Assembly: GCA_009760855.2 (NCBI GenBank)
Contig: WPIO01000038.1
Location: 1,205,001-1,269,000 of the forward strand
DNA length: 64,000 bases
Source: Cristatella mucedo
Lineage: Eukaryota; Bryozoa; Phylactolaemata; Cristatellidae
Direction: 5' to 3'
How positions within the stretch are numbered: the stretch's first letter is position 1; each line of letters starts with the position of its first letter. Position numbers and translations under genes: made by a program. The notes below the pieces were generated by a model. That model saw only the letters and a list, made by a program, of their open reading frames with translations, was not told the DNA's origin and searched no databases. Shown in pieces: positions 9,453-17,125 of the stretch.

Positions 9453-10040
9453 ATGGCGGGTTATGCGAGAATTGGACATGGAAATATAAGAGGAGGAAAG
9501 TATGGGTCTGGAGTTTTAGATAAAGTAATAGATGGTGTTGGTAAAGTAGCACCTGTTTTAACAGGATTAACTGGTCTAAGTATGAACATTGCTAACAAAG
9601 GAATTGAAATGCATCAAGCAAGGAAACTTACTGAACTACAAACTAAAAAGGAAAAGATAGATCAAGAATACGCTAATAAACGAAGAGAGATGGATGATAA
9701 ACTTGAAGAAGAAAGAAGAAAGAAAGAACAAGAGTATGAAATTGAGAAACGAAAAAAAGAAGAAGATTATGATAGAAAGATGAAAGAAATGGATCTAGAG
9801 ATTAAACGTGCAATGCTTGAGAAACTTAAACCAAAAACTAAAAAAAGTCGTAAAGTAAAAACTGAAGATGAAGAAGTAGAATATCCAGAAACTCTTAAAG
9901 AGAAAGATCCAAAAGCTTATAAAGAAGTTGATAAATTAATAAAAGAGAAATCTGTTGTTCCTTATACTCCTCAAAGAACTGATGGGTATGGTGGAAGTAT
10001 GAAGAGAAAATTAGGAGCTGGTTTATATGTTCAAAAATAA
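9453..10040 (+). CDS. Probable virion core/minor protein with coiled coil and protease-site-like motif
   Basis: The 195-residue frame is intact. The N-terminus is Gly-rich and contains 'IRGGK', which fits the adenovirus-type maturation protease consensus (Met/Ile/Leu-x-Gly-Gly-x). An amphipathic, membrane-active-looking helix follows ('VLDKVIDGVGKVAPVL'), then a highly charged coiled coil (residues about 50-130, Lys/Glu/Arg) and a basic C-terminus rich in Gly and Lys. This order recalls the pVI/pX-like virion proteins of adintoviruses and adenoviruses (family knowledge). It lies directly upstream of the major capsid gene. Confidence 0.6.
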   Translation: MAGYARIGHGNIRGGKYGSGVLDKVIDGVGKVAPVLTGLTGLSMNIANKGIEMHQARKLTELQTKKEKIDQEYANKRREMDDKLEEERRKKEQEYEIEKRKKEEDYDRKMKEMDLEIKRAMLEKLKPKTKKSRKVKTEDEEVEYPETLKEKDPKAYKEVDKLIKEKSVVPYTPQRTDGYGGSMKRKLGAGLYVQK

Positions 10041-10051
10041 ATTTTTCGTTT

Positions 10052-10060
10052 TTTATATAG
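10052..10060 (+). promoter_or_regulatory. TATATAG motif before the major capsid gene
   Basis: TTTATATAG followed by GAGAGA leads straight into ATG 10068. It is one of the clearest copies of the start-adjacent motif, placed before the gene expected to be most strongly expressed late. Confidence 0.55.
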
Positions 10061-10067
10061 AGAGAGA

Positions 10068-11616
10068 ATGTCGAGCGTACCGATGCATAATGTACTTGAA
10101 TTAAGTGACCCACCTTTCCCCGACTATGACATAAGAAATTATCAATTTCGTGAATTTCAACAAGTAAATGGAAGTGAAACAGATAATACTGCAAATAAAC
10201 TAATTACGTTTACTATCCCCGGTGAACAACGACTTTGTTATGTTTTATCTGACGCTTGTCTTCTACTTGAGGGTAGAATTGGAACTACACCAGCAAATCT
10301 AAGTGATGCACCTGGTGTTTTAAAACGTAACCTTGCAGTTGGACTTGTCAACAACGCAGGCGCTTGGATGTTTAGTAATATGCGAATTAGACTTGGTAAT
10401 GAGGAAATAGAAAACATTTCTCTATAAGAAGGAGTTGGAACTGTTTCTACACTTATGGGTCTACTTTGTTACACTGGTGATTATAATAGAGGTGAAGGAC
10501 TTGCAACCGGTTGGAAAAAAGATGAAGCAAATTCACAGAGTGATATGGTTGCTGGAAATACCTATAGCAATCCTAATTCTAGTGGTGTAAACATTTCTAA
10601 TGGGGTTTGTTCAAACATTGGATTCCTTCATAGGAGAGCTGCTATAAATGATACTATTGATAAAGATGATGATGTTGGTACTTTTAGTATTATGCTTCCA
10701 CTATCACGAATTTCTGGTTTTTGTGCTGATATGAATAAAATTCTTTATAATATTCCTTTTACACTTGAAATGATGAGAGTTGGTGGATTTGATTATGAAG
10801 CTATAATGACTGGTTCAACAAGTCTTACTACAAATACTTTAAATGCAATACTTACTGAAGGTGGAGGTAATGCTCTAGCTAATGGAGATGGAGTTTATTC
10901 ATCTTTTAAAATTGCAATGAAAAAAATGAGGTTAGTGGTTCCGTGTTTAACTCCTAAACTGAGTGTTGAGAGATCACTTATTGCTATCACAGCCGAAAGA
11001 TCAAAGAAAATTAGACTTAATTATAGAGTTAGACGATATGAAAATATTACAATATCCTCACTTAATCAAGGAACTAAATTTTCTAAAGTTCTATCAATTC
11101 AAAATACCACTGATAGACCTAGATGGGTAATTGTCGCAGCTCAGAACTATAATAAATACAGTTCATACACTGGTGATCCTTGTACTTACAATCATTGTGA
11201 TATTAGGAATGTTACTGTAAAAAATGATGGCTTAACAGATTATCCTTATTCATCAAAAGAAACGACAATAAAAAATGGAAGGTGTAGTCAACAATATATG
11301 GACTTCACAACATTTAGAAAGCAGGTCCTTGGTGTTAGTGAAGTTACTGAATCAGTTGGTGTTGGTTACCATAAATGGATGTCACTTTATCCAATTCATG
11401 TTATTGACCTCCAATTCAATGATGAACATTTTAGAAGATCAGAAAAACTAGAAGTATCAGTAGAAAATTAATTCTCTTTTACCAAATGATGGAACACAAA
11501 TAATGATTCATTATTTAACTATTTCTGGAAACACTGCTGAACTAACATCTAATGGAAATGGTTCAAACTTCACCTGTATTAGAGGAGGATTAATGTTTAA
11601 TCCAACAAATGTTTAA
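10068..11616 (+). pseudogene. Major capsid protein (double jelly-roll type), one stop and one frame change
   Basis: Coding runs about 515 codons. The N-terminal part has 'YQFREFQQVNGSETDN', a 'KLITFTIP' strand and the 'LGNEEIEN' loop before TAA at 10425-10427. The frame then continues unbroken to 11471, where a single-base frame change in the A-run around 11,464-11,470 moves the last about 48 codons into another frame ending at 11616. Length, strand pattern and position after the core protein fit the adintovirus/Polinton hexon-like capsid, which builds the icosahedral shell as trimers. Only these two lesions separate it from an intact gene. The call is from architecture and context. Confidence 0.75.
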
Positions 11617-11637
11617 GAAATATAATAACTAAATATA

Positions 11638-12492
11638 ATGCAAAAATCAAATTTCATACAAGGTTCTGATGAGTGGAAAAGGTCTATGAAGTTAAATATT
11701 GGTGGATCAGAAGTGTATTCGGTTTTAGGAAATGATATGATATTTGGACCTCAAATTGATTGTGACATTGAATAAATTTCAGATAGAAAGCTAAAAAAAA
11801 TATATTGCTAACTCCCAACCGATGAGATTTCCTCAGATGATGTTTGGAAAAGCATTCGAGCCAATAGCAGCTAAGTTTCTAGAAATGAAGTTGAATAGAA
11901 GTATTGAGAATTCAAATGAATGTTTTACTAGTGACGGAATTTATCGTTATTCTCCAGATGGTATTATTGATCAAGATACTCTAATAGAAATACAATGTTT
12001 ATGGAGTAGAACTATAGTTGAAGATTTTATTCCAAAACAATACCTTGCACAGTGCCTACTTGGTTTACACGTCTTAAAGCTTAGCAGATGTTTTTATTGT
12101 GAATTTGAAATACTCGTTCCAGGTTTGAATTGCCATGATATACCTAAAGACTATGTTGCTGCAGGAACAGTTAGAATTCCAACGACTTATGAATTTGATA
12201 TACCAATACGTGAACCTTTTTTTTCTGTTTTTACTTAAAGATGAGAAGTACTTTGAATTCGAATTTGATATAATTTCTAAATATGGTCGTTTTAACAATA
12301 AAAAACTTTGGTTATGATATCAAATATTACATTAGAAAAGTAGAGATGCAAGTAGTTGAAGAAGAAGATCCGCTTAGATTTGTAAGAATTATTCCAGTTG
12401 TAAAGAAAGTGTTGGAGAGATCTAAAATATTAATAAATAATTATATAGATGAACAAAAAGTTTCACAGCGAGGACTATGTATCGAAGAATAA
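11638..12492 (+). pseudogene. YqaJ-type (lambda exonuclease-like) recombinase nuclease, broken
   Basis: The N-terminus from ATG 11638 has the typical 'QGSDEWKRSMKLNIGGSEV' helix of YqaJ nucleases and ends at TAA 11773-11775. Coding resumes in another frame by 11,822 with 'FGKAFEPIAAKFLE', 'YSPDGIID' and 'LIEIQC', matching the Glu/Asp-x-Gln/Lys active-site region of the PD-(D/E)XK fold, to 12238. A helical C-terminal tail appears in further frames up to 12492. At least two frame changes and stops are present. In viruses this 5'-3' exonuclease acts in single-strand annealing recombination and end processing. It is unusual in Polintons proper and more common in giant viruses, virophage-like elements and phages. 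Confidence 0.7.
12441..12448 (+). promoter_or_regulatory. TATATAG motif abutting the fibre 4 start
   Basis: TTATATAG directly touches ATG 12449 with no spacer. Confidence 0.55.
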
Positions 12493-13309
12493 TGGTTTCA
12501 TTATTTCTGATCTTGATGCAAATGGAAATAGAATTATAAACTTAGGTGACCCTGTTAACGATTATGACGCTGTTACAAAGGCCTATGCTGACGCTAACTT
12601 TGTAGTTAATACAGGAATAACACTTAACCTTAATGGTAAACGTATTACAAATCTAGGAGCAGGTGTTAACCCTACCGATGGAGTAAATATTAGTCAAGTA
12701 AATAATTATGTTAAGAAGACTGGAGATACAATGTTAGGAGATTTAGACATGAATGAAAAAGCTATAACATCTACTTATTGGAATTCTGGTAATACTAATC
12801 CAGTAGTTTTAAATGATGATTTTTGTGTTACTTATGGAGGAATGAAAAGAGATGTATTATTGAAAGCATTTCCTTCAACAACAAATATCAATATGGGTGG
12901 ATACTCAATAACTAATGTTGCACAACCTATTAACCCCTCTGACGTTGCTACAAAGAATTATGTGGATAAAACACTTAAAAAAATAACGGAAGTAGTATCA
13001 ATATCAATGGACCCTAAAGCATTAAATTCAATTTTAAATCTATCAACCCCCTATTCATGGACAAATAAAATGTCTCCACCTATAATGATATTAAATGTTA
13101 TGGTTGTTGGAGCATCTAATTGTGTATTTCTAAAACCTATTAGTGATACATCTGTAGTATCAGGTGATGTAAGAGCTATAAACACTTCTTCAACAGGTGT
13201 TAACTTAAAGTACTATCTATATTTTTATAGATTACCTACGGAGTATTACTTCGTTGATAGCACAGGAAAACTAAAGGTAAACATCATGGTTAGTTATGTA
13301 CCCACCTGA
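12449..13309 (+). CDS. Fibre-like repeat protein 4, intact
   Basis: This is an intact 286-residue protein with the same shaft unit as the cluster at 2032-4757: 'DLDANGNRIINLGDPVNDYDA', 'NLNGKRITNLGAGVNPTDG', 'DLDMNEKAITSTYWNSG' and 'NMGGYSITNVAQPINPSDVA'. The C-terminal about 110-residue beta-rich domain is unlike those of the other fibres. The separate location, 8 kb from the other fibre genes, shows dispersal or independent duplication. The start is fixed by the abutting TATATAG. Confidence 0.75.
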   Translation: MNKKFHSEDYVSKNNGFIISDLDANGNRIINLGDPVNDYDAVTKAYADANFVVNTGITLNLNGKRITNLGAGVNPTDGVNISQVNNYVKKTGDTMLGDLDMNEKAITSTYWNSGNTNPVVLNDDFCVTYGGMKRDVLLKAFPSTTNINMGGYSITNVAQPINPSDVATKNYVDKTLKKITEVVSISMDPKALNSILNLSTPYSWTNKMSPPIMILNVMVVGASNCVFLKPISDTSVVSGDVRAINTSSTGVNLKYYLYFYRLPTEYYFVDSTGKLKVNIMVSYVPT

Positions 13310-13454
13310 AAAGTATAAATGAACTATTAGAACTATTAACTCTTTTAACTTTGTCGCTTTGTGTTTACCTTTAACAACTAGAAATAATTTAGAAATGCAA
13401 CAGATGGCTTCATGATCTAAACAATGATGTAAAGAAGTAGAACAACATTGTTTT
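13310..13454. other. Short AT-rich intergenic stretch, nothing recognised
   Basis: Between fibre 4 and the zinc-ribbon-like gene, transcription is convergent. No motif or gene is seen. Confidence 0.4.
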
Positions 13455-13727
13455 TTAAGTGTTTCTTAACCAGTAAGTATAGTTTAGTTGGTTTTTCTTT
13501 TTATAATAATTAGAATCTATGTTACAGTATGAAAAAATTATGCAGTGGTTATTAAGAAAAAGACTAGAATCAAATTCAGTTTCATTCATATCTTTATCAC
13601 AGATGCAGCAACGTATTTCATATTCCTGTTTTGTTTTTTTTCTTTTTAGTTTACAATATGGATGACCTGTTTCAAGGTATTCGACTTCACTAAACGTACA
13701 TAAGCATGTATCACAAAATATTTCCAT
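13455..13727 (-). CDS. Small Cys-rich zinc-binding-type protein
   Basis: The 90-residue frame is intact. The N-terminus has 'FCDTCLCTF', then 'GHPYCK' and 'RCCICDK', giving Cys-x2-Cys and Cys-x2-Cys pairs with an intervening His. This is a RING- or zinc-ribbon-like arrangement, although the second half is less regular. TATAG lies four bases upstream of its ATG, in the 10-base gap shared with the integrase gene. It could be a RING ubiquitin ligase or a transcription factor; the sequence does not decide. Confidence 0.55.
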   Translation of the reverse strand: MEIFCDTCLCTFSEVEYLETGHPYCKLKRKKTKQEYEIRCCICDKDMNETEFDSSLFLNNHCIIFSYCNIDSNYYKKKNQLNYTYWLRNT

Positions 13728-13737
13728 TTTCTATAGA
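13728..13737. promoter_or_regulatory. 10-base divergent promoter with palindromic CTATAG
   Basis: The ATGs of two divergent genes (13727 leftward, 13738 rightward) are separated by only ten bases, TTTCTATAGA, containing the palindrome CTATAG. Each gene therefore sees the same TATAG motif within four bases of its start. Confidence 0.6.
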
Positions 13738-14600
13738 ATGTCGTTCTTAACTCTAAATGAAAGAAAAAAAGAAGGTAAATTCAATCCTAACTCAGATATT
13801 AGCCAAGTATTTAAGCCAAGACCTAAGAAAATTTAACTAGGTTTCTTTAATATTGTTGAGCCTAATGAAAATCACCAAGCAGACATTTTGTATATGCCTA
13901 ATGATTCTGGATATAAATATGCTTTGAGTGTTATTGATGTTGCTAGTAGATTTAAAGAATCAAGACCTCTTAAAAAAAGTCTTCTAAAGAAGTGACAAAA
14001 GCAATAATAGATATTTACAATAAAGGTCCTTTGAAGTGGCCAAAGAAAATGACTGTAGATCCAGGATCAGAGTTTAAAGGAGAGTTTGCTAAAGAAATGT
14101 AAAAACATGGAACACGTATCATAGAAGGGACTAGTAAAAAGAGTGTTGCATTAGTTGAAAGAATGAATAGAACAGTTGCTGAGAGAGCATTCATTGCTCA
14201 GTATGAAAAAGAATTAGAAAGTATTAACAAAGGAGATTATAATAGAAAATTTGAGTGGATCGATAATCTACCAAAGATTATTGAATATCTAAATAATAGT
14301 TTTACAAGAATGATTGGTGAAGAACCTGCAAAGGCGATAAAAAAAGAAAAGGTAAAACTAAAGAAACCAAAATATCATGGCGAAAAGCTATTAGAACTTG
14401 GGACAAGTGTTAGGTATTTATTAGAACCTGGTGAAGGAGAAGATGAAAAAAGAAGAAGAGCTACAGACCCAATATGGAGTCTAACAAAACACACTATCGT
14501 TAGAATAATGATATTTAGAGAACAATCGGCTAGATATTTTGTAAATGATATTAAGAGAAGTTTTGTTAAAGAAGAGTTAAAAGTTGTTAGCCAAGATTAA
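13738..14600 (+). pseudogene. Polinton-type rve (retrovirus-like) integrase, broken
   Basis: The three acidic catalytic positions of a DDE integrase are visible: Asp in 'HQADILYMP', Asp in 'VDPGSEFKGEF' and Glu in 'VERMNRTVAERAF', with typical strand context ('ALSVIDVASRFKESRPL'). The frame is broken by TAA at 13834-13836, a frame change between about 13,970 and 13,995, and TAA at 14100-14102. The about 145 codons from 14163 are open. The gene inserts Polinton DNA into the host and is the best evidence that this is an integrating element. No chromodomain is obvious at the C-terminus. The lesions imply the copy can no longer mobilise itself. Confidence 0.85.
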
Positions 14601-14984
14601 TTTCAGCTTGTGAGCCTCCTAGTAAAAGTCCTTCAAACTCTTCTTTCGTAATCTCATCATCGGATAAGGCGTTAGTAATCTTTGAGATAATTTCAGAGTT
14701 GGAACTTAAAGCATTTCTTTTACGTTTGTCTATTTCTGTTAGTACACCGTCAACTGATACAAACATTACAGATAGAGCTGAAAATACAGTTAGTACATGA
14801 CTAATAAATGGTAATACTTGAACATAAGTACTTGAAATAGTTACTCCTAATGCTATTACTATATTTATAAATGTAAGTACATATCTAGCTCTTGTTAAAT
14901 TATTAGACACCCCCTAATTTTTTATTAAACTGAACAGTCTCTTCATATTTTTTAACAGCAAAATCTTTTCTCAAATCTGGCATT
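14587..14984 (-). pseudogene. Small membrane protein (two hydrophobic segments), frame change in a G-run
   Basis: A start with the TATATAG motif lies at about 14,983, giving a short basic leader that ends soon after the five-G run (14,910-14,916 on the other strand). The main reading frame (to 14587) begins there with GTG. One frame change in the homopolymer would link them. The main part has two hydrophobic helices ('YVLTFINIVIALGVTI' and 'LPFISHVLTVFSALSVMFV') and an acidic C-terminal tail. Its 3' end overlaps the integrase tail by 14 bases. Function unknown. Confidence 0.5.
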
Positions 14985-15021
14985 TTTTTCTATATATTTG
15001 TAAATATTTTTTTTAAATCCA

Positions 15022-15402
15022 TCAATCCATAGTCTCTTCAATCAACTCTTCCGGAGGTTCAAAGTCTTTTCCTTGATCTATTTCTTTTTTTATTTGTTTT
15101 GTTAGTTCTATTTTTTTAGAGTAAGTTTCTGATTTAATGTTATTTATTTTTTCTATTTTTAAGTCATTGAGAAACTCTTCAAAGATTGACCCATCTTTAA
15201 CCTTAGTAAATATGTTTGCAATCTCTGGTTCAGAGTGATTGATTCTTAAAGCCTTATACTCAATAACTAGTTTAACAGCGTTTAGTAATGTTGATCTAAT
15301 GTCTTCAATTCTACCCATAGGATATGAACAAATCTTAAAATTTGAATGCTGCTGACCTTGAACTTCATTAAGGCAATCCCTACTCTTCGTTTCAACACCC
15401 AT
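15022..15402 (-). CDS. Unknown protein (126 aa), intact
   Basis: The frame is intact. The start at 15402 is fixed by TATATAGAA immediately upstream. A helical, Lys/Glu-rich C-terminal half follows a Cys-containing N-terminus. It is one of a run of small leftward genes, each with its own start-adjacent motif. No family is recognised. Confidence 0.65.
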   Translation of the reverse strand: MGVETKSRDCLNEVQGQQHSNFKICSYPMGRIEDIRSTLLNAVKLVIEYKALRINHSEPEIANIFTKVKDGSIFEEFLNDLKIEKINNIKSETYSKKIELTKQIKKEIDQGKDFEPPEELIEETMD

Positions 15403-15412
15403 TTCTATATAA
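15403..15412 (-). promoter_or_regulatory. TATATAG start-adjacent motif
   Basis: TTATATAGAA, read on the minus strand, abuts ATG 15402. Confidence 0.55.
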
Positions 15413-15439
15413 TGTTTATTTTTGTTTTAATTAAATTAA

Positions 15440-15904
15440 TTATGCTTCTAGAGCTGCGGCAGCTGCCTTTTGTCTTGCGCTAACACCGTCAGCTAGATCA
15501 GGAAGAATTGCATAACACTCGTCTTTAGCGATTCCAGAGATGTCTGTTTTAACTCCTGAAACTCCTGAAATAACCGTTGAAAGCGTTGGAAGTTGAGATG
15601 CAATTCATGTTGTGTATCCGGAGATCTCAGAAGGATCGTCAAGAAGTGCGTCTACTTTAGATCTAACAGTAGATTCAAGATTTGCTGTTACATCAGTTAA
15701 GCCTGCAGTTATGATTTTTTGAGCTTCGATATCACATTCATCGAGATAAAATTTCTTAACCGAATTGTCAGTCATAACTGAAATATCTGAATCAAGCGTT
15801 TGTTGATCGTATGCAGTCATCCTTGACCTAACAAGATAATCAACGTAAGACTTAAGGAGAGTAGCGCTAGTAGCAAGATTGGGATCGGTAACGTCGTTCT
15901 GCAT
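15440..15904 (-). pseudogene. Unknown protein with one in-frame TGA
   Basis: ATG 15904 is preceded by TATATAGGAA. The frame is open to TGA at 15605-15607 and then continues in the same frame for about 54 codons to the stop at 15440-15442. The downstream part is Ala/Ser-rich with helical character, and its composition is continuous with the upstream part. Helical segments with regular Leu/Val spacing suggest a structural protein. Not recognised. Confidence 0.55.
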
Positions 15905-15914
15905 TTCCTATATA
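15905..15914 (-). promoter_or_regulatory. TATATAG start-adjacent motif
   Basis: TATATAGGAA, read on the minus strand, abuts ATG 15904. Confidence 0.55.
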
Positions 15915-15929
15915 AAAAAAGAAAATTAC

Positions 15930-16201
15930 TTATATGTAAAAGTGATTTGTTTTTTGTTTTTACATCATCAAATATTTGATTAAACTTATCAAATGCTGCA
16001 GTATACTTTTTTCTTTTTTTTCATTTTGTCATATGCATCACAAACATCTAAAAGAACCCAAATTTTTGGTGCAGGTAGTTTAAACATATGCTTATAAAGA
16101 TCTGAAGGAATATATGGGGTATCATCTTCAAAACCACAAAACTTTTTTGCAATTCTTACACCATATTCACAACAAAGAATTCTTGAAACTTCCTGATCCA
16201 T
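15930..16201 (-). pseudogene. Small Cys-containing protein, paralogue of 16528-16803; frame change in an A-run
   Basis: The first 70 residues ('DQEVSRILCCEYGVRIAKKF') match the N-terminal pattern of the 16528-16803 protein ('DVSRILSCEQSRDMAVNIC'), including the later 'LLDVCDAYDK' / 'LIEICEASDK' block. The reading frame ends just after a poly-Lys stretch encoded by a long A-run at about 16,009-16,022. The expected C-terminal tail is open in the neighbouring frame. TATATAAGG lies just upstream of the start. Function unknown. Confidence 0.5.
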
Positions 16202-16216
16202 CTCCTTATATAAGGT

Positions 16217-16493
16217 TTAAGAATTTTTAATTGAATCTATTTTTTTATTCTCATATATTTTTCTAGCCTCATCTTCTAATTTAACTAAAGATTTATCAAT
16301 ACTTTCATACTGATTAGCAATATCAAAAAGCGTGTCAATAAATAATGGGTCTACTTTTTTAAAGTTGATAGGATTAGCATTTAAATTCATATTTTGGTCT
16401 ACAACCCCCTAATAGTCTCGAACAAATTAAAAATATACTATTACGCGTGCCATAATTTCCAAGAACCTTTTCAAACTTTTCATCAAAATCTAT
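16217..16493 (-). pseudogene. Small leftward gene with probable lost start codon and frame change
   Basis: The TATAGGAA motif at about 16,494-16,503 is followed by ATA where neighbours have ATG. The frame after it is open for about 40 codons to a five-G run (about 16,409-16,413), beyond which an adjacent frame is open for 58 codons (from ATG 16390) to the stop near 16,217. Spacing and motif match the surrounding small genes, so I infer a decayed gene. Confidence is limited by its size. Confidence 0.4.
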
Positions 16494-16527
16494 TTCCTAT
16501 ATGTAATTTAAGAATTGTTTAATGTAA

Positions 16528-16803
16528 CTAATTAATTTGTACTCCTTGTTTTGTTTTTGGGGTTTTTGATTTTTTTGCAGCTTCTTCAAGCATTTCATTT
16601 ATCTTACCTCTACATTCCATTAGTTTATCAGAAGCTTCACAAATCTCTATAAGAACACTAACAAACGAACTCTCTAAATCTGGAATAAGTTTATCGAGAG
16701 AGTGTCTAATTATACGTTGATCATTACCTTTAAGTTTTTGAAGACAGATATTTACAGCCATATCTCTGGATTGTTCGCAGCTTAGAATTCTCGAAACGTC
16801 CAT
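16528..16803 (-). CDS. Small helical protein, paralogue of 15930-16201
   Basis: The 91-residue frame is intact, with a start-adjacent ACATAGAA. It shares N-terminal 'VSRIL-C' and central 'EASDK' blocks with the gene two positions downstream. The C-terminus is Lys-rich. The duplicate pair and the broken gene between them form a small gene family on the minus strand. Function unknown. Confidence 0.55.
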   Translation of the reverse strand: MDVSRILSCEQSRDMAVNICLQKLKGNDQRIIRHSLDKLIPDLESSFVSVLIEICEASDKLMECRGKINEMLEEAAKKSKTPKTKQGVQIN

Positions 16804-16824
16804 TTCTATGTAAGTATATATTAT

Positions 16825-17100
16825 TTATAATTCATTTTCTTCATTTACATAATCACTTCTATATGGCTGTACATCATCAGTATAAAAAGTGAAGTCGTCT
16901 TCAGCAGACTCAAACCCAGATTCGGATTCGGATTCGGATTCGGATTCGGATTCTGATTCTGATTCGGATTCAGATTCGGATTCGGATTCGGATTCAGGTA
17001 TATAATCAGGATCTTCGGATTCTGTATCTGATATTGACTCAGTATCTGAAATATTTATATCCTCTTCAACTTTTAAAAACTTTGGATTTTCGTTTTCCAT
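16825..17100 (-). CDS. Acidic Ser-Glu repeat protein
   Basis: The start is taken at ATG 17100, which has TATAGAA directly upstream; the frame is open further upstream but that part overlaps the polymerase. The protein is highly acidic. An N-terminal Asp/Thr/Glu/Ser stretch is followed by about 13 Ser-Glu dipeptides and an acidic C-terminus. The dipeptide run is encoded by a GATTCG-type hexamer. Such proteins can act as histone-mimicking or nucleic-acid-competing acidic chaperones, or as phosphorylation substrates. No homologue is recognised. Confidence 0.6.
   Translation of the reverse strand: MENENPKFLKVEEDINISDTESISDTESEDPDYIPESESESESESESESESESESESESESGFESAEDDFTFYTDDVQPYRSDYVNEENEL
16919..16995. 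repeat. GATTCG/GATTCT hexamer microsatellite (coding)
   Basis: About 13 hexamer units lie inside the acidic protein gene and encode Ser-Glu dipeptides on the minus strand. They probably expand and contract by slippage. Confidence 0.9.
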
Positions 17101-17125
17101 TTCTATAATAATGAAATTATTTTTG

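Noticed and set aside
6763-11616. CRISPR array or other prokaryotic defence system
   Set aside because: No regularly spaced direct repeats with unique spacers and no cas-like proteins. The tandem repeats are coding slippage repeats.
374-15907. Reassignment of UGA to Trp in the viral element (several in-frame TGAs)
   Set aside because: In-frame TAAs are at least as common as TGAs, TGG is used for Trp, and frame changes occur too. Ordinary decay or read error explains it better.
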